Assembly (NCBI GenBank): GCA_002299965.1
Contig: DBOM01000065.1
Location: 49,280-113,279, forward strand
Reading direction: 5' to 3'
Source of the DNA: Caldiserica bacterium UBA646
Lineage (GTDB): Bacteria; Caldisericota; Caldisericia; Caldisericales; Caldisericaceae
Length of the DNA: 64,000 nucleotides
Part shown: positions 35,448 through 44,806 of the stretch, piece after piece
Position numbering within the stretch: the stretch's first letter is position 1
Layout of the letters: the number at the start of each line of letters is the position of its first letter
Made by a program: the position numbers and the translations under genes
The notes under the pieces: generated by a model
The model's input: only the letters and a program-made list of their open reading frames with translations
Databases searched by the model: none
Told to the model about the DNA's origin: nothing

Positions 35448-35475
35448 ATTATATACATTTATTGAAGTTATGCAA
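35448..35475 (-). promoter_or_regulatory. Promoter of rpsO-pnp within the 3' end of ribF
   Basis: Minus strand TTGCAT (35470-35475), 16-bp spacer, TATAAT (35448-35453). The transcript would start near 35441 and carry an approximately 80-base leader with the stem-loop at 35399-35431. Confidence 0.6.
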
Positions 35476-36381
35476 ACGAAAATAAATCTTTGCTTCTTCC
35501 ACATCTTGATGAATTTGTTCAATTAGATCCTGTGGCTTATCAAATTCTTTTTCATCACGTATTTTCTTTAAAAAGTGTAGTTTCACATCAGTCCCATAAA
35601 GATCTTTCTTTACATCTATAAAATATATTTCTACTTTTATTTGATCATTTTTTCCAAATGTAGGGTTAAATCCAACATTTGTGACAGATTGAAAAAATTT
35701 ACCTCCTGTTTCCGCAAGAGTGATATAAACTCCAACTGGTGGAAGCAATTTGTTTCCATTTTTATACGCAATATTTGCAGTAGGAAAACCCAGCAAGCGC
35801 CCTACACCCTTCCCCTTTACCACATCCCCCGAAATAAAGAACATGTATCCTAAAAAATCATTTGCCATTTCTATTTTGCCATTCATAATGAGATGATGTA
35901 CAAATGAGCTTGAAACTGTCTTGCCATTAATATTGAACAAAGGAATAGAATATGCATCTATACCAAATGGTTTTGCAAGTTTTTCCAGGTACGCCACATC
36001 GCCAGTTCGCTTATATCCGAACCTGAAATCTTTACCTACAACAATGCCTTTTGCATTTACTTGTTGAACCATTTCTTTTTCAAAAAATTCTTCAGGGGAT
36101 AATTTCATAAATTTATTGCACATTTCTACAATATAAGCACATTGTATGCCGTTTTTCTCAAGAAGAAACAATTTTTCTTCAAGCAGTGTGAGAAATTTTC
36201 TTTTCACTTCCTTTACTGGATGGCTATAGAAAGTGTAAACCAAAGGGATTGCATTTTTCATCTTTGCAACCTTTATTGCTTCTTCAATGAGCAATTTATG
36301 ACCTCTGTGCACACCATCAAACATACCTACTGTAACTACAGTATCTTCTTTAACGTAATCGCCATATTTATATATCTTCAT
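35449..36381 (-). CDS. ribF: Bifunctional riboflavin kinase / FAD synthetase
   Basis: 310 residues. N-terminal adenylyltransferase with VTVGMFDGVHRGHKLLIEEA (about 16-35), a later VVGKDFRFGYKRTGD, and VSSSFVHHLIMNGKIE; C-terminal kinase domain with VVKGKGVGRLLGFPTANI (about 187-204). It makes FMN and FAD, needed by several flavoproteins in this window. The start overlaps truB by 14 bases. The truB-ribF-rpsO-pnp order is widely conserved. Confidence 0.95.
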   Translation of the reverse strand: MKIYKYGDYVKEDTVVTVGMFDGVHRGHKLLIEEAIKVAKMKNAIPLVYTFYSHPVKEVKRKFLTLLEEKLFLLEKNGIQCAYIVEMCNKFMKLSPEEFFEKEMVQQVNAKGIVVGKDFRFGYKRTGDVAYLEKLAKPFGIDAYSIPLFNINGKTVSSSFVHHLIMNGKIEMANDFLGYMFFISGDVVKGKGVGRLLGFPTANIAYKNGNKLLPPVGVYITLAETGGKFFQSVTNVGFNPTFGKNDQIKVEIYFIDVKKDLYGTDVKLHFLKKIRDEKEFDKPQDLIEQIHQDVEEAKIYFRLHNFNKCI

Positions 36382-37219
36382 TCAACACCTTCTCAGGATG
36401 CACTTTGCCATCTTTATACCTACCAATGCCTATAAAAACACCCTTTTCATCTCTGACAACAACTTTATCTACGGTAATATCTAATCCGTTTTTAAACCGA
36501 TCTGCTTCCTTTACAAAAAACACGGGTAGATCAATTGCGCGATCAGCAGCCAAAAAACCTTTATTAAAATTGCCGCTCTTAATTCTTCCAAAAGTAGTAG
36601 CATCGCTAATACAGAACCTTCCAATAGAAAGCCGCGTAATAGCAGAGAGAGTAGCAAAAGTGCCTAATGTTCTTCCCATATCTCTTGCAATAGACCTCAT
36701 ATATGTCCCTTTCGAACAGGTAATATCAAGCACAAGTTTGTTCCGGTAAAAAGAAATAATTGATATTTTATGTATTTCTACCTTACAGGGTTTCTTTTTA
36801 ATAGTTTCTCCATCTCTTGCGTATTTGTAAAAAGGTTTTCCTTTAAATTTTTTTGCTGAATAATCCGGGGGAATCTGCTCTATTATGCCAATGAATTGAT
36901 CAAGGACTCTTTTTATTTCTTCGATAGTCACTACAGAATCTTTTCGATTTATTATGCTGCCAGTAATATCGTCGGTATCCGTTTCAATTCCAAATTGAAT
37001 CTGCACTACATATCTTTTTTCATTTGTATCAATATAAGGGATAAAACGTGTCGCACTGTTCAGAGCAATAATCATAAGCCCCGTAGCCATGGGATCGAGT
37101 GTCCCTATATGGCCTGCCTTTTTTGCGTTAAGGATCTTTTTCACTCTATTTGTAACAGCAAAAGAAGTAAGGCCAAACGGTTTAGCAATTAATAAAATAT
37201 TCTTTTCCAATACATCCAT
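36368..37219 (-). CDS. truB: tRNA pseudouridine-55 synthase TruB
   Basis: 283 residues from ATG 37219; an in-frame TTG upstream is not needed. LLIAKPFGLTSFAVTNRVKK, GHIGTLDPMATGLMIIAL with the catalytic Asp in T-L-D-P, and KGTYMRSIARDMG are the TruB motifs, and a short PUA-like C-terminal part follows. It isomerises U55 in the T loop. It lies inside the end of ogt by 38 bases and overlaps ribF by 14. Confidence 0.95.
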   Translation of the reverse strand: MDVLEKNILLIAKPFGLTSFAVTNRVKKILNAKKAGHIGTLDPMATGLMIIALNSATRFIPYIDTNEKRYVVQIQFGIETDTDDITGSIINRKDSVVTIEEIKRVLDQFIGIIEQIPPDYSAKKFKGKPFYKYARDGETIKKKPCKVEIHKISIISFYRNKLVLDITCSKGTYMRSIARDMGRTLGTFATLSAITRLSIGRFCISDATTFGRIKSGNFNKGFLAADRAIDLPVFFVKEADRFKNGLDITVDKVVVRDEKGVFIGIGRYKDGKVHPEKVLNEDI

Positions 37220-37667
37220 TCTGCAATCCAACCTTTTCAAGTTTAAGCATCTTGATTTTATTATCTATCCCACCAGAAAATCCACCGATTTCTCCATTGC
37301 TTTTTACAACCCTATGGCAGGGAATAATTATAGGAAGAGGATTATTTCTCATAGCCGCTCCAACAAGCCTGGCATATCTTTTATCGCCAAAAACTGTACT
37401 GGAGATACCGCCATACGAAGAAACTTTGCCATATGGTATTTTTTGCACTTCTTTAAAGATTGGCATAAATTTTGAACAAAACGCAGGCACATGATATTTC
37501 AGTGCGCTAGTGTTTCCCTTCCAATATTCTTTAATAGAAAAATTGAGCTTTGCATTATTTTGAAATGCGCAATGATCAACAAACGTAATTTTTGATATAA
37601 TTCCTGATTTCTCTTCTACCTTAAATAAAATACCATAGAAATTAATACAATATATCCCATCACTCAT
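37182..37667 (-). CDS. ogt: Methylated-DNA--protein-cysteine methyltransferase
   Basis: 161 residues from ATG 37667, preferred over the TTG 15 bases upstream. IPYGKVSSYGGIS, RLVGAAMRNNPLPIIIPCHRVV with the acceptor Cys in P-C-H-R, and GEIGGFSGG match the family. It repairs O6-methylguanine by a suicide transfer to that cysteine. Its ATG lies inside the last codons of ybbR and its 3' end overlaps truB, so the three genes are coupled. A repair protein at this place in a cdaA-truB run is unusual. Confidence 0.93.
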   Translation of the reverse strand: MSDGIYCINFYGILFKVEEKSGIISKITFVDHCAFQNNAKLNFSIKEYWKGNTSALKYHVPAFCSKFMPIFKEVQKIPYGKVSSYGGISSTVFGDKRYARLVGAAMRNNPLPIIIPCHRVVKSNGEIGGFSGGIDNKIKMLKLEKVGLQNGCIGKEYFINC

Positions 37668-38859
37668 TATTTGCAGATTCAATAGTAACGCTTACAGATT
37701 CTGGCTGTACTATGGAAATTACAACGGCTTCAGGTATGCCTTCTACTACAACAGGTAATAGATATGTTCCGTTAACAATACCGGTAGCATCTGCAACAGC
37801 AACAATGGTAAGAGCATCAATAGTATCAATATCTTCTTTAAAACCAGAAACGATCACTTCAATCTTCTCAGGATGAGCTTTGCCCACGAGATCATCGTCA
37901 GTTTTAACAATAACAGTTATGGTAAACTTTTTCTCTATAATAGGGTTTACTTCAATTTTTACTTTGCAACTTTCAGCACCAATAATATTCACTCCTTCCG
38001 GCACGATAAGTAAGGGTTCAAATTCAGTAGATTTTGTGATATCGCCTATATTTAAAACATCAGTAGTGATATAAGAAATACCGGATAAAGACAGAAAATC
38101 GCCAGATATAGAAATAACGGCTGGCTCTACTGAAATAGACTTTATTCCAAACCCTTTAAAAACAGTGCCATTAAGATTAGGAACGATAGGCACTATTTTT
38201 GCAACAGCAACACTGCTCTGAGAAACCTTAACCATACAATTAATGGGACTAACCTGCACGTCTATTATATTTTCCTCGTTTTTTCCAAATATTTTCACGG
38301 GAAGAGTTAAATTTGTTTCTTCTGTAATTCCTGTAAGGTCAATTTGAATAAATACTTCTTTGATGCTGGCTAAGACACTTTCAGGACCAGTAATACTTGC
38401 TTCATCGGGAGCAATGATGGGTACCCCCGGAAGAAAACCCTCTTCTGCTTCACCGCTAAATTTTACACCTATCGGCATGACAATTGTAGTTAATTTTTCA
38501 AGGCTTACTCTCGCTTTTTCAGGAGATACTTTTTCTATTGTTACTCCTGCAAGGGGAGATTTTGCATCAACATCCACATAATATTCACCAAGTGTTTTGC
38601 CAGAAAGATCAATCAATGCAGTAAAATCCTGCTCTTTTAGGCCAAGAATCAATCTGCTCGGCCCTCCAGCAGTAACATTTACATAATCTGTTTTACTTTT
38701 AATTACAACCCCGGGTTCCGTATTTATCGCCACCACAGGCACCTTAAATGTGCGTACCACAGTAGGACCTTGCACGCCTGCCACATAATACCATATTAAT
38801 ATGGCAAGTATAATTGAAATAACCTTTATATTAAAAATTTTCAGGAAAAATTTTTTCAT
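37660..38859 (-). CDS. YbbR domain protein (CdaR-like regulator of diadenylate cyclase)
   Basis: 399 residues from ATG 38859 (MKKFFLKIFNIKVISIILAI), chosen because the longer reading enters the end of cdaA. One N-terminal membrane segment at about 11-28 (ISIILAILIWYYVAG), then four YbbR repeats of about 85-95 residues on the outside. The pairing with cdaA one base upstream is the standard cdaA-cdaR order, in which the YbbR protein modulates cyclase activity. The third usual member, glmM, is missing here. Confidence 0.9.
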   Translation of the reverse strand: MKKFFLKIFNIKVISIILAILIWYYVAGVQGPTVVRTFKVPVVAINTEPGVVIKSKTDYVNVTAGGPSRLILGLKEQDFTALIDLSGKTLGEYYVDVDAKSPLAGVTIEKVSPEKARVSLEKLTTIVMPIGVKFSGEAEEGFLPGVPIIAPDEASITGPESVLASIKEVFIQIDLTGITEETNLTLPVKIFGKNEENIIDVQVSPINCMVKVSQSSVAVAKIVPIVPNLNGTVFKGFGIKSISVEPAVISISGDFLSLSGISYITTDVLNIGDITKSTEFEPLLIVPEGVNIIGAESCKVKIEVNPIIEKKFTITVIVKTDDDLVGKAHPEKIEVIVSGFKEDIDTIDALTIVAVADATGIVNGTYLLPVVVEGIPEAVVISIVQPESVSVTIESANNE

Positions 38860-38860
38860 T

Positions 38861-39706
38861 CTACTTGCGTATTTCCTCCCTTTCGGACCATGTCGGTTTT
38901 GCCATAACAAGCAACATGCCGCGGAGTTCTAATGGACTAAGATAACGGGTTAATTTTCCTTTTATTGCAAGAGAGATGATACCTGTCTGCTCGGAAACAA
39001 CTATTGACAAAGCATCTGTCTCTGCTGTTATACCTACACCCGCCCTGTGCCTTGTTCCAATTTCCTCTTTATCAAGCGATTCATCAAGAGAAAGAGGAAG
39101 TATACAACGTGCAGCCTCTATTCTTAGATCTTTGATAATTACAGCGCCATCATGAAGAGATGTATTAGGATAAAAAATTGTGTTGAGTAGCTCTGACTTC
39201 ACAAATGCTTTGATAGGCACACCCGTTTCTATATATTCCAGTAAAGGCGTGCTCCTCTCTATTACAATTAGAGCACCCGTTTTATTGAGAGATAAAAATT
39301 TTACACTTTTTATTATCTCGTCAACGATACTTTGAAAATCTTCCATGCTAATAAGATCCATTTTTTCGCCAATAGTAATTCCTTTTCCCAGTCCTGTAAA
39401 CCATTTTCGCAGCTCCGGTTGAAATACAACGACAAAAAGAATCGGAAGAAATGTCACAGAAAAATGAAGCAAACCATTCATTACATAACCCACCGTAATA
39501 AGATGAATCGAGTTGCTCACCTTCGCTAAAATTATCAAAACAATAAAATAGACAGCGATACCCTCTGCAAGTTGCAACGTTCTGGTATGTTGAATAGCAC
39601 GCAACGCAAAATAAATAGCCATGCTCACTATAAGAATATCAACAACAGTAAGCGCAACATACTTTGCATTAAAATTAGCAATCATAAAATTAATCATTTC
39701 GTTCAT
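38861..39706 (-). CDS. cdaA: Diadenylate cyclase CdaA (c-di-AMP synthase)
   Basis: 281 residues. Three membrane segments in the first 100 residues, then the DAC domain with SLHDGAVIIKDLRIEAARCILPLS (about 183-206, the D-G-A motif) and EEIGTRHRAGVGITAETDAL (about 216-235, the R-H-R-A-G motif). It makes c-di-AMP, which controls potassium, osmolytes and cell-wall balance. No ribosome site is seen before ATG 39706; a TAAAAC -10 box lies six bases upstream, so the message may be leaderless. Met4 and Met8 are possible later starts. Confidence 0.95.
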   Translation of the reverse strand: MNEMINFMIANFNAKYVALTVVDILIVSMAIYFALRAIQHTRTLQLAEGIAVYFIVLIILAKVSNSIHLITVGYVMNGLLHFSVTFLPILFVVVFQPELRKWFTGLGKGITIGEKMDLISMEDFQSIVDEIIKSVKFLSLNKTGALIVIERSTPLLEYIETGVPIKAFVKSELLNTIFYPNTSLHDGAVIIKDLRIEAARCILPLSLDESLDKEEIGTRHRAGVGITAETDALSIVVSEQTGIISLAIKGKLTRYLSPLELRGMLLVMAKPTWSEREEIRK

Positions 39707-39712
39707 CAGTAT

Positions 39713-39741
39713 GTTTTACCAAAATTTTATATTTTTTGCAA
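39713..39741 (-). promoter_or_regulatory. Possible promoter of cdaA; leaderless geometry
   Basis: Minus strand TTGCAA (39736-39741), 17-bp spacer, TAAAAC (39713-39718), six bases before the ATG. The -10 box is weaker than at other sites, and a TATAAA lies between the boxes as an alternative. Confidence 0.35.
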
Positions 39742-39779
39742 GAATAAACGCCTATAAAAACGCTCTTTCCCTTCAACAA

Positions 39780-42700
39780 CTATGCCACATAAATATGCGA
39801 ACCTTGTTCGTCCTTTGTAACACGAAGTTCATAGGGAAAACTTTCCTTTACTTCAGCAACATGAGTTATAATAAGAATTTTTTTAAACTCGGTTTTTATT
39901 GCATTAAGTTCTTCAAGTACATTTGCTCTGCCTGATTCGTCTTGACTGCCAAAACCTTCATCAATAATCAACATTTCCAATGGCATACCAGAAAGGGATG
40001 CCAGAAAAAGAGAAATGCCAATTCTTGTTGCAAGATTAATTCTAAACTGCTCTCCTCCACTGAAAAGCACATATCGCCTTCGCATTCCCTTATCGTATAC
40101 TTCTATGTCTAATGTATTTTTTTCTTCACCTTTTCTGGTTGCCTTCACTGTTCTAAATTTGAGTTGCATTGTCCCTCCGCTCATCTTTCTTAAAATTTCA
40201 TTTGAAATATCTTCTATTTGTGGCACAACACTCCTGATAATAAGGCTTTGAATCCCTTCTTTTCCAAACATATCGACACAAACATCCAGAATGCGCTCAT
40301 CATCATCCATTTTCGCTATCTCAACCAACTTTTTACCAAGTTCGTTTTTCTCTTCTTCGACCTTTTTGCTCTGCTCTTCAATGCGAATCATCATATCATG
40401 CTCACTGTGATATTGAAAAGATATATCTTTAAATTTCTTCTCGATAGAATTGTAGTTTTCATTAACATCGCCCAGATTTTCAATTTCTTCTGCTGTTTTC
40501 TTAATTTTCTCCGTTAATTCTTTTATATCCTTCTCTCCTTTTTCTATCTCCTTATAAAGAGACAAAAGATGCTTTTCTCCCTCTTCTTTACGCGCTTTTG
40601 CCTCTCTGAGGTCTAGAAAAAGCATTCGATAATCTTGCAAGGTTTTTTTCTTTTTCTTGCACTCATCAAACATTTTTTCACTGAATTCGATACTTTTTAT
40701 AAATTTATCTAGTTTCAGAATTTCTTTTTTTTCTTTTGACAGAAACTCGGGATCCTCAAGTATTCGCTTCACATCTTCCATCTCACGCAGCCACTTTTCA
40801 CTCTGCTCCTTCGCTGCATCGATATTTTTTTCAATTGCTTCTATTTTATTCTGAGAAACTGCCTGCTCGGACTGAACATCGCGCAAAAGCTTATTTAACT
40901 GTTGCTGCTTCTCTTCCTTTTTTTTCAATGCAGCTTCTTTGACTTTTGTCTTTTCTTCAACCTCATTAAGGCCTACCACCATCGCTTTAAATTTATTCAA
41001 AGCGTCCATTTCCGCATCTGCCATTACACCCCTTTTAAAAGCGATATCTTTTTCATTGAGTTGCTCAAGAATTTTCTCCCGCTGTGTCTCTTTTACCAAT
41101 TTCACCGCTTTTAACGAATGTATCTCTTTTGTGTATTTTCCAAGCTTCTCTTTTAGTCCTACAAGCATTTTTACATCAAATGCAGTTTGAATGGATTCTA
41201 TTTCTTTATCTAGATTCGAAAAAGCCAGATTTTTTTTGTGAAAGAGATTTTCACTTTTAGCAATCTCCTCCTTATATTTCAGCTCTACCTCTTTTCTATG
41301 TTCATCAGTGAGAGGAGAGCCGCAAAGAGGGCAGTTTTTTGTTTTTTCAGAAATAAAGCGGAGTTTCTCTTTGAATGTAAAAAGATTAGATTCCATCATT
41401 TTAATTTCACTTGAGAGAGATGCTTTTCTTTTTATAAGTTCCTCTTTTCTCTTCTCCCCGTCCTCCTTCTCTTTTTCAACGCGCTTGATTTCGGCTTCTA
41501 TTCTGCCAATTTCTTTTTCAATCGTTTCCAATCCAATTTCTTTTAGTCCGTTCTCAATATCTTCAATTTCCTTTTTTAACTTTTCCCTTTCTCTGTTAAG
41601 CGTAGCTAAACGTTCTTCTCTTCTTCTTTCCAATTCTCCTATGCCATTTTTTGCTTTTTCCTTTTCCTTGCACAAATTACGCAAAGTTTTTATTTCTTCC
41701 CTTACTGAAAAAATGCTTTTGTCCATCTCTTTTTCTCGGGCTTCTAAATCATTTTTACTCTTAAGCAATTTCTCATTTTTTACTTTTTCAGCTTCTAGTT
41801 CCCTAGCAAAATTTTTAAGAAAATCTTGATTTTCTTTAATTCTTCCGCTTAAGTCGGTTTGCTTCCGTACTTTTAGTACTGTCTCTCTTTCTACAGCACT
41901 TTTAAGCAATTCCTTTTTCATTTCAGCTTGCGAAATCTTATTCTTTTTCTCCAGAAGCTCGTTATATAAATTTTCATTTTCAACATATGCATTATAGCCG
42001 TTTATTATTTCTTCTTTCCTTTTTAGTATCTCTTCTATCCGTAAAAGTTTTTCCTTTTCCTTTTCGACTTCATCATGTCTTTGAAACAAGCTCCTATCGT
42101 TCTTCTCTTTTTCTCTAGAAAAATGCTCGGCCAATTGTTTAAGTTGATGCCATTTATTCGACTGTTTTCGAGCATTTTCGTATTTCTCTTCTATTTTTTC
42201 TTTTTGCCCTTTTAAAGATGTAACTTGCTTCTTTTTTTCCGCAAGAGCTTTTTCTATTTCCCTGTTATCGTCTATCAATTTTCTGGTATTCTGTATGCTT
42301 ATTTTAAGAGCATCTTTTAATGCTTTAACCTCTCTCCTTTCATCCAGCGCTTTTTCACGCGCACATTCATAAATATCAAGGCCAAGCATCTCGCGAACAA
42401 TCTCCATTTTCTCTGACGGTTTTTTGGCAGTAAAAAAATCAGATTTCCCCTGCAAAATGAAAGAGGATGTAATAAATGCGTCGTAATTCATTCCGGTAAT
42501 CTTTAGAATTTTTTCATCAGTTTCTCTTATTTTATTCTCAGAGATATTTACAAACCCACCGTCTTTTTCAACTTCCAATAAAATATCCGATTTACTGTTT
42601 ATCTTATCGTATGTTCTCGTAATTCTGTATTTATCGCCATTTTGCATAAATTGAAATACTACTTTTAGGTTGATTTCCCCGGAAGATACAATATCTTCCA

Positions 42701-42887
42701 TACCTTTCTTGTTCCCTTCAACCCCTCTAGCTCTACTAAATAGAGCAAATGTAATAGCATCAAGAATAGCAGATTTTCCCTGCCCGTTCTCGCCGGACAG
42801 AAGTGCAATATGAAAATTTGTGAAATCAAGTTTTTGCTCTGTTGTATAACTTAAAAACCCTCTAACTGTAAGAATTTCTGGGATCAT
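39780..42887 (-). CDS. sbcC: SbcC/Rad50-type ATPase of the SbcCD nuclease
   Basis: 1035 residues. Walker A SGENGQGKSAI at about 31-41, long coiled coils on either side of a zinc hook CPLC near residue 518, and a C-terminal ATPase half with the signature LFSGGEQFRINLA, Walker B EMLIIDEGFGSQDE and the D-loop. With SbcD it opens hairpins and trims protein-blocked DNA ends. It starts four bases after the sbcD stop and is the last gene of the gdhA-buk run. Confidence 0.95.
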   Translation of the reverse strand: MIPEILTVRGFLSYTTEQKLDFTNFHIALLSGENGQGKSAILDAITFALFSRARGVEGNKKGMEDIVSSGEINLKVVFQFMQNGDKYRITRTYDKINSKSDILLEVEKDGGFVNISENKIRETDEKILKITGMNYDAFITSSFILQGKSDFFTAKKPSEKMEIVREMLGLDIYECAREKALDERREVKALKDALKISIQNTRKLIDDNREIEKALAEKKKQVTSLKGQKEKIEEKYENARKQSNKWHQLKQLAEHFSREKEKNDRSLFQRHDEVEKEKEKLLRIEEILKRKEEIINGYNAYVENENLYNELLEKKNKISQAEMKKELLKSAVERETVLKVRKQTDLSGRIKENQDFLKNFARELEAEKVKNEKLLKSKNDLEAREKEMDKSIFSVREEIKTLRNLCKEKEKAKNGIGELERRREERLATLNREREKLKKEIEDIENGLKEIGLETIEKEIGRIEAEIKRVEKEKEDGEKRKEELIKRKASLSSEIKMMESNLFTFKEKLRFISEKTKNCPLCGSPLTDEHRKEVELKYKEEIAKSENLFHKKNLAFSNLDKEIESIQTAFDVKMLVGLKEKLGKYTKEIHSLKAVKLVKETQREKILEQLNEKDIAFKRGVMADAEMDALNKFKAMVVGLNEVEEKTKVKEAALKKKEEKQQQLNKLLRDVQSEQAVSQNKIEAIEKNIDAAKEQSEKWLREMEDVKRILEDPEFLSKEKKEILKLDKFIKSIEFSEKMFDECKKKKKTLQDYRMLFLDLREAKARKEEGEKHLLSLYKEIEKGEKDIKELTEKIKKTAEEIENLGDVNENYNSIEKKFKDISFQYHSEHDMMIRIEEQSKKVEEEKNELGKKLVEIAKMDDDERILDVCVDMFGKEGIQSLIIRSVVPQIEDISNEILRKMSGGTMQLKFRTVKATRKGEEKNTLDIEVYDKGMRRRYVLFSGGEQFRINLATRIGISLFLASLSGMPLEMLIIDEGFGSQDESGRANVLEELNAIKTEFKKILIITHVAEVKESFPYELRVTKDEQGSHIYVA

Positions 42888-42890
42888 TGC

Positions 42891-44057
42891 CTATTCCTCT
42901 TTCAGAAAAGAAATCGCTCTTTTAAAAATTTCCTCTCCGTGCTTTTTTATAAACGCGCTATCCTGCCGTTTAATATATTTTCCCACCGCTTCTTCCGGGG
43001 AAATACTAAGACTCATATTGCTTCTTACAATATTATTTTGAACGGCACGCCTATCTTCCATCCCCGCAAATATCTTTGCTTCTTTTTTTACTCGGTCTAC
43101 TAATTTTTTGAATAATTTCTCGTTCTGCAAATCACCTGAAAGAATTATTCTCACAATGCTTTCCTTTACCCTGTCCCATTGTATAGCATTGATATCTTTA
43201 TCATTGTTTATTCTTATTGTATAAAATTTACGAGCAAAAGGGTTTTCAACAAACATAAAAGATGTTTTTTTTATACTCTCCGAAATCTCTACATCAAAAA
43301 ATCCCTTCTTATCAACTTCCTCTCCAAAATTTATTCTGTCCGGAGAACCCGGATACACAACAGGATGTCCAAATTTTTTTGTAGAGATAATCTGCATTTT
43401 ATGAAAATGCCCCATTGCAATATAAGAAAATTCATTTCTATCAAGCTGTTCAATAGACACGGGAACATCTGCTGCAAAATAAATGTATTTTTCCTCTCCC
43501 ACTTCGCCCTCAGATAAAGGAAGGTGAGCTACAAGAACAGTAGGAAACTCTCGGTTAATTTTTTTCAAAAAATAATCGATGCCACCGAAAATCTTTTCAT
43601 TCATTATGTGCCCAAGTTCTTTTTCGCTTTTCTCTCTATACTCGTCCTTTGAAAGGAGATTGCGTTTAAAAGGATATGGGACAGTTATAATATTTAAAGA
43701 ATCCAATCTGTAATATCCTATCGTTTTAGCAATAACAACGCCTTCAATCTCAAGTTCATCATAAAGATCAAGATGAATATCTCTCCTTGGATTGGGAGCA
43801 CCTTCATGATTCCCAGTAAGAATAAATACCTTTATCCCGTTTTGTACAAGTTTTTTTACGGTATGAGCAAACCCACGTTGAATAAAAGCCGGAGGGTCTC
43901 GCCTGTCAAATATATCGCCGGCAATAATGAAAAGCTTTATGTTTTTTTCTATTGCATATTGCGCAGCAAATTGAAGCGAGAGAAATGGGTTAAAATCCTT
44001 TTCCCTCTCATAAGACCTAAAACCGAGATGCAAGTCAGCTATATGTATAAATCTCAT
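42891..44057 (-). CDS. sbcD: SbcD/Mre11-type DNA exonuclease
   Basis: 388 residues. Calcineurin-type phosphoesterase motifs: FIHIADLHLGF (3-13), IIAGDIFDRRDPPA (about 44-57), LTGNHEGAPNP (about 79-89), and later VLVAHLPLSEG, AMGHFHKMQ and YPGSPDRINFGE. It is the Mn-dependent nuclease partner of SbcC. The start overlaps the SDR gene by 4 bases and the end lies three bases before sbcC. Confidence 0.94.
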   Translation of the reverse strand: MRFIHIADLHLGFRSYEREKDFNPFLSLQFAAQYAIEKNIKLFIIAGDIFDRRDPPAFIQRGFAHTVKKLVQNGIKVFILTGNHEGAPNPRRDIHLDLYDELEIEGVVIAKTIGYYRLDSLNIITVPYPFKRNLLSKDEYREKSEKELGHIMNEKIFGGIDYFLKKINREFPTVLVAHLPLSEGEVGEEKYIYFAADVPVSIEQLDRNEFSYIAMGHFHKMQIISTKKFGHPVVYPGSPDRINFGEEVDKKGFFDVEISESIKKTSFMFVENPFARKFYTIRINNDKDINAIQWDRVKESIVRIILSGDLQNEKLFKKLVDRVKKEAKIFAGMEDRRAVQNNIVRSNMSLSISPEEAVGKYIKRQDSAFIKKHGEEIFKRAISFLKEE

Positions 44058-44806
44058 CTTACGTGATAACCCCCATCAATAAATATTGTATCTCCCGTAA
44101 TGTAAGATGCACTATCCGAAAGAAGAAAAACAATGAGTTTTGCAACTTCTTCTGCTGTTCCTGCCCTTCTCAGCGGTACTCTTTTCAAAAACTTTTGCCT
44201 TTCTTCAGCAAATGCCTCAGAAAAAAAATCATCAGTCATCTGCGTCTTAATAAGCCCCGGAACCACAGCATTGACCCTTATCTTTTTATCTCCCAGCTCC
44301 GAAGCAAGTGCTCTCACCAGTCCTATAACAGCTGCCTTAGAAAGCGCATAACCAGAAGACGGTGAATTTACTGCCCCAAAAAATGCATCAATTGAAGAAA
44401 CGAAAACAGCACTTCCCTCTTTCATAAAGGTAAGTATTTTTTGTAACAGTTCAAAACCAGATTCAACATTGACCAGTTCCATTTTCCTTAGTTCATGCAT
44501 TCTGAATGTTTCAAAGGGCTCTGTGTATATCACGCCCGCACAGTGCACAAAACCATCAATACAACATGAAAATTGCCTAATTTTATCAACCAAATGCTCA
44601 ATATTGCCACTTTCTGAAAAATCATGTTGGATAGTTTTTATATTTTTATGAAGCAAAGCCGTACTTTCTAAATGTGATTTTGTTCTTCCAATAGAAATCA
44701 CAGTAGCTCCCTTTTCTGCAAGCAAAAGAGAGGAGGCCTTCCCTATACCGGAAGAGCCTCCTGTAATAATATATGTTTTCCCCTTAAAATACTCTAAATC
44801 ATTCAC
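44054..44806 (-). CDS. Short-chain dehydrogenase/reductase
   Basis: 250 residues. TGGSSGIGKASSLLLAEKG at about 15-33 binds NAD(P), SSID marks the catalytic serine, and SGYALSKAAVIGLVRALASEL supplies Tyr and Lys of the Y-x-x-x-K motif. IRVNAVVPGLIKTQM and ITGDTIFIDGGYHVR are classical SDR ends. It resembles 3-oxoacyl reductases, but the substrate is not decided. It overlaps cupin and sbcD genes by 4 bases each. Confidence 0.85.
   Translation of the reverse strand: MNDLEYFKGKTYIITGGSSGIGKASSLLLAEKGATVISIGRTKSHLESTALLHKNIKTIQHDFSESGNIEHLVDKIRQFSCCIDGFVHCAGVIYTEPFETFRMHELRKMELVNVESGFELLQKILTFMKEGSAVFVSSIDAFFGAVNSPSSGYALSKAAVIGLVRALASELGDKKIRVNAVVPGLIKTQMTDDFFSEAFAEERQKFLKRVPLRRAGTAEEVAKLIVFLLSDSASYITGDTIFIDGGYHVR

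Noticed and set aside
41308..41829. 173-codon plus-strand frame, Ser- and Phe-rich
   Set aside because: Shadow of the sbcC coiled-coil codons on the other strand; no ribosome site and typical antisense composition.
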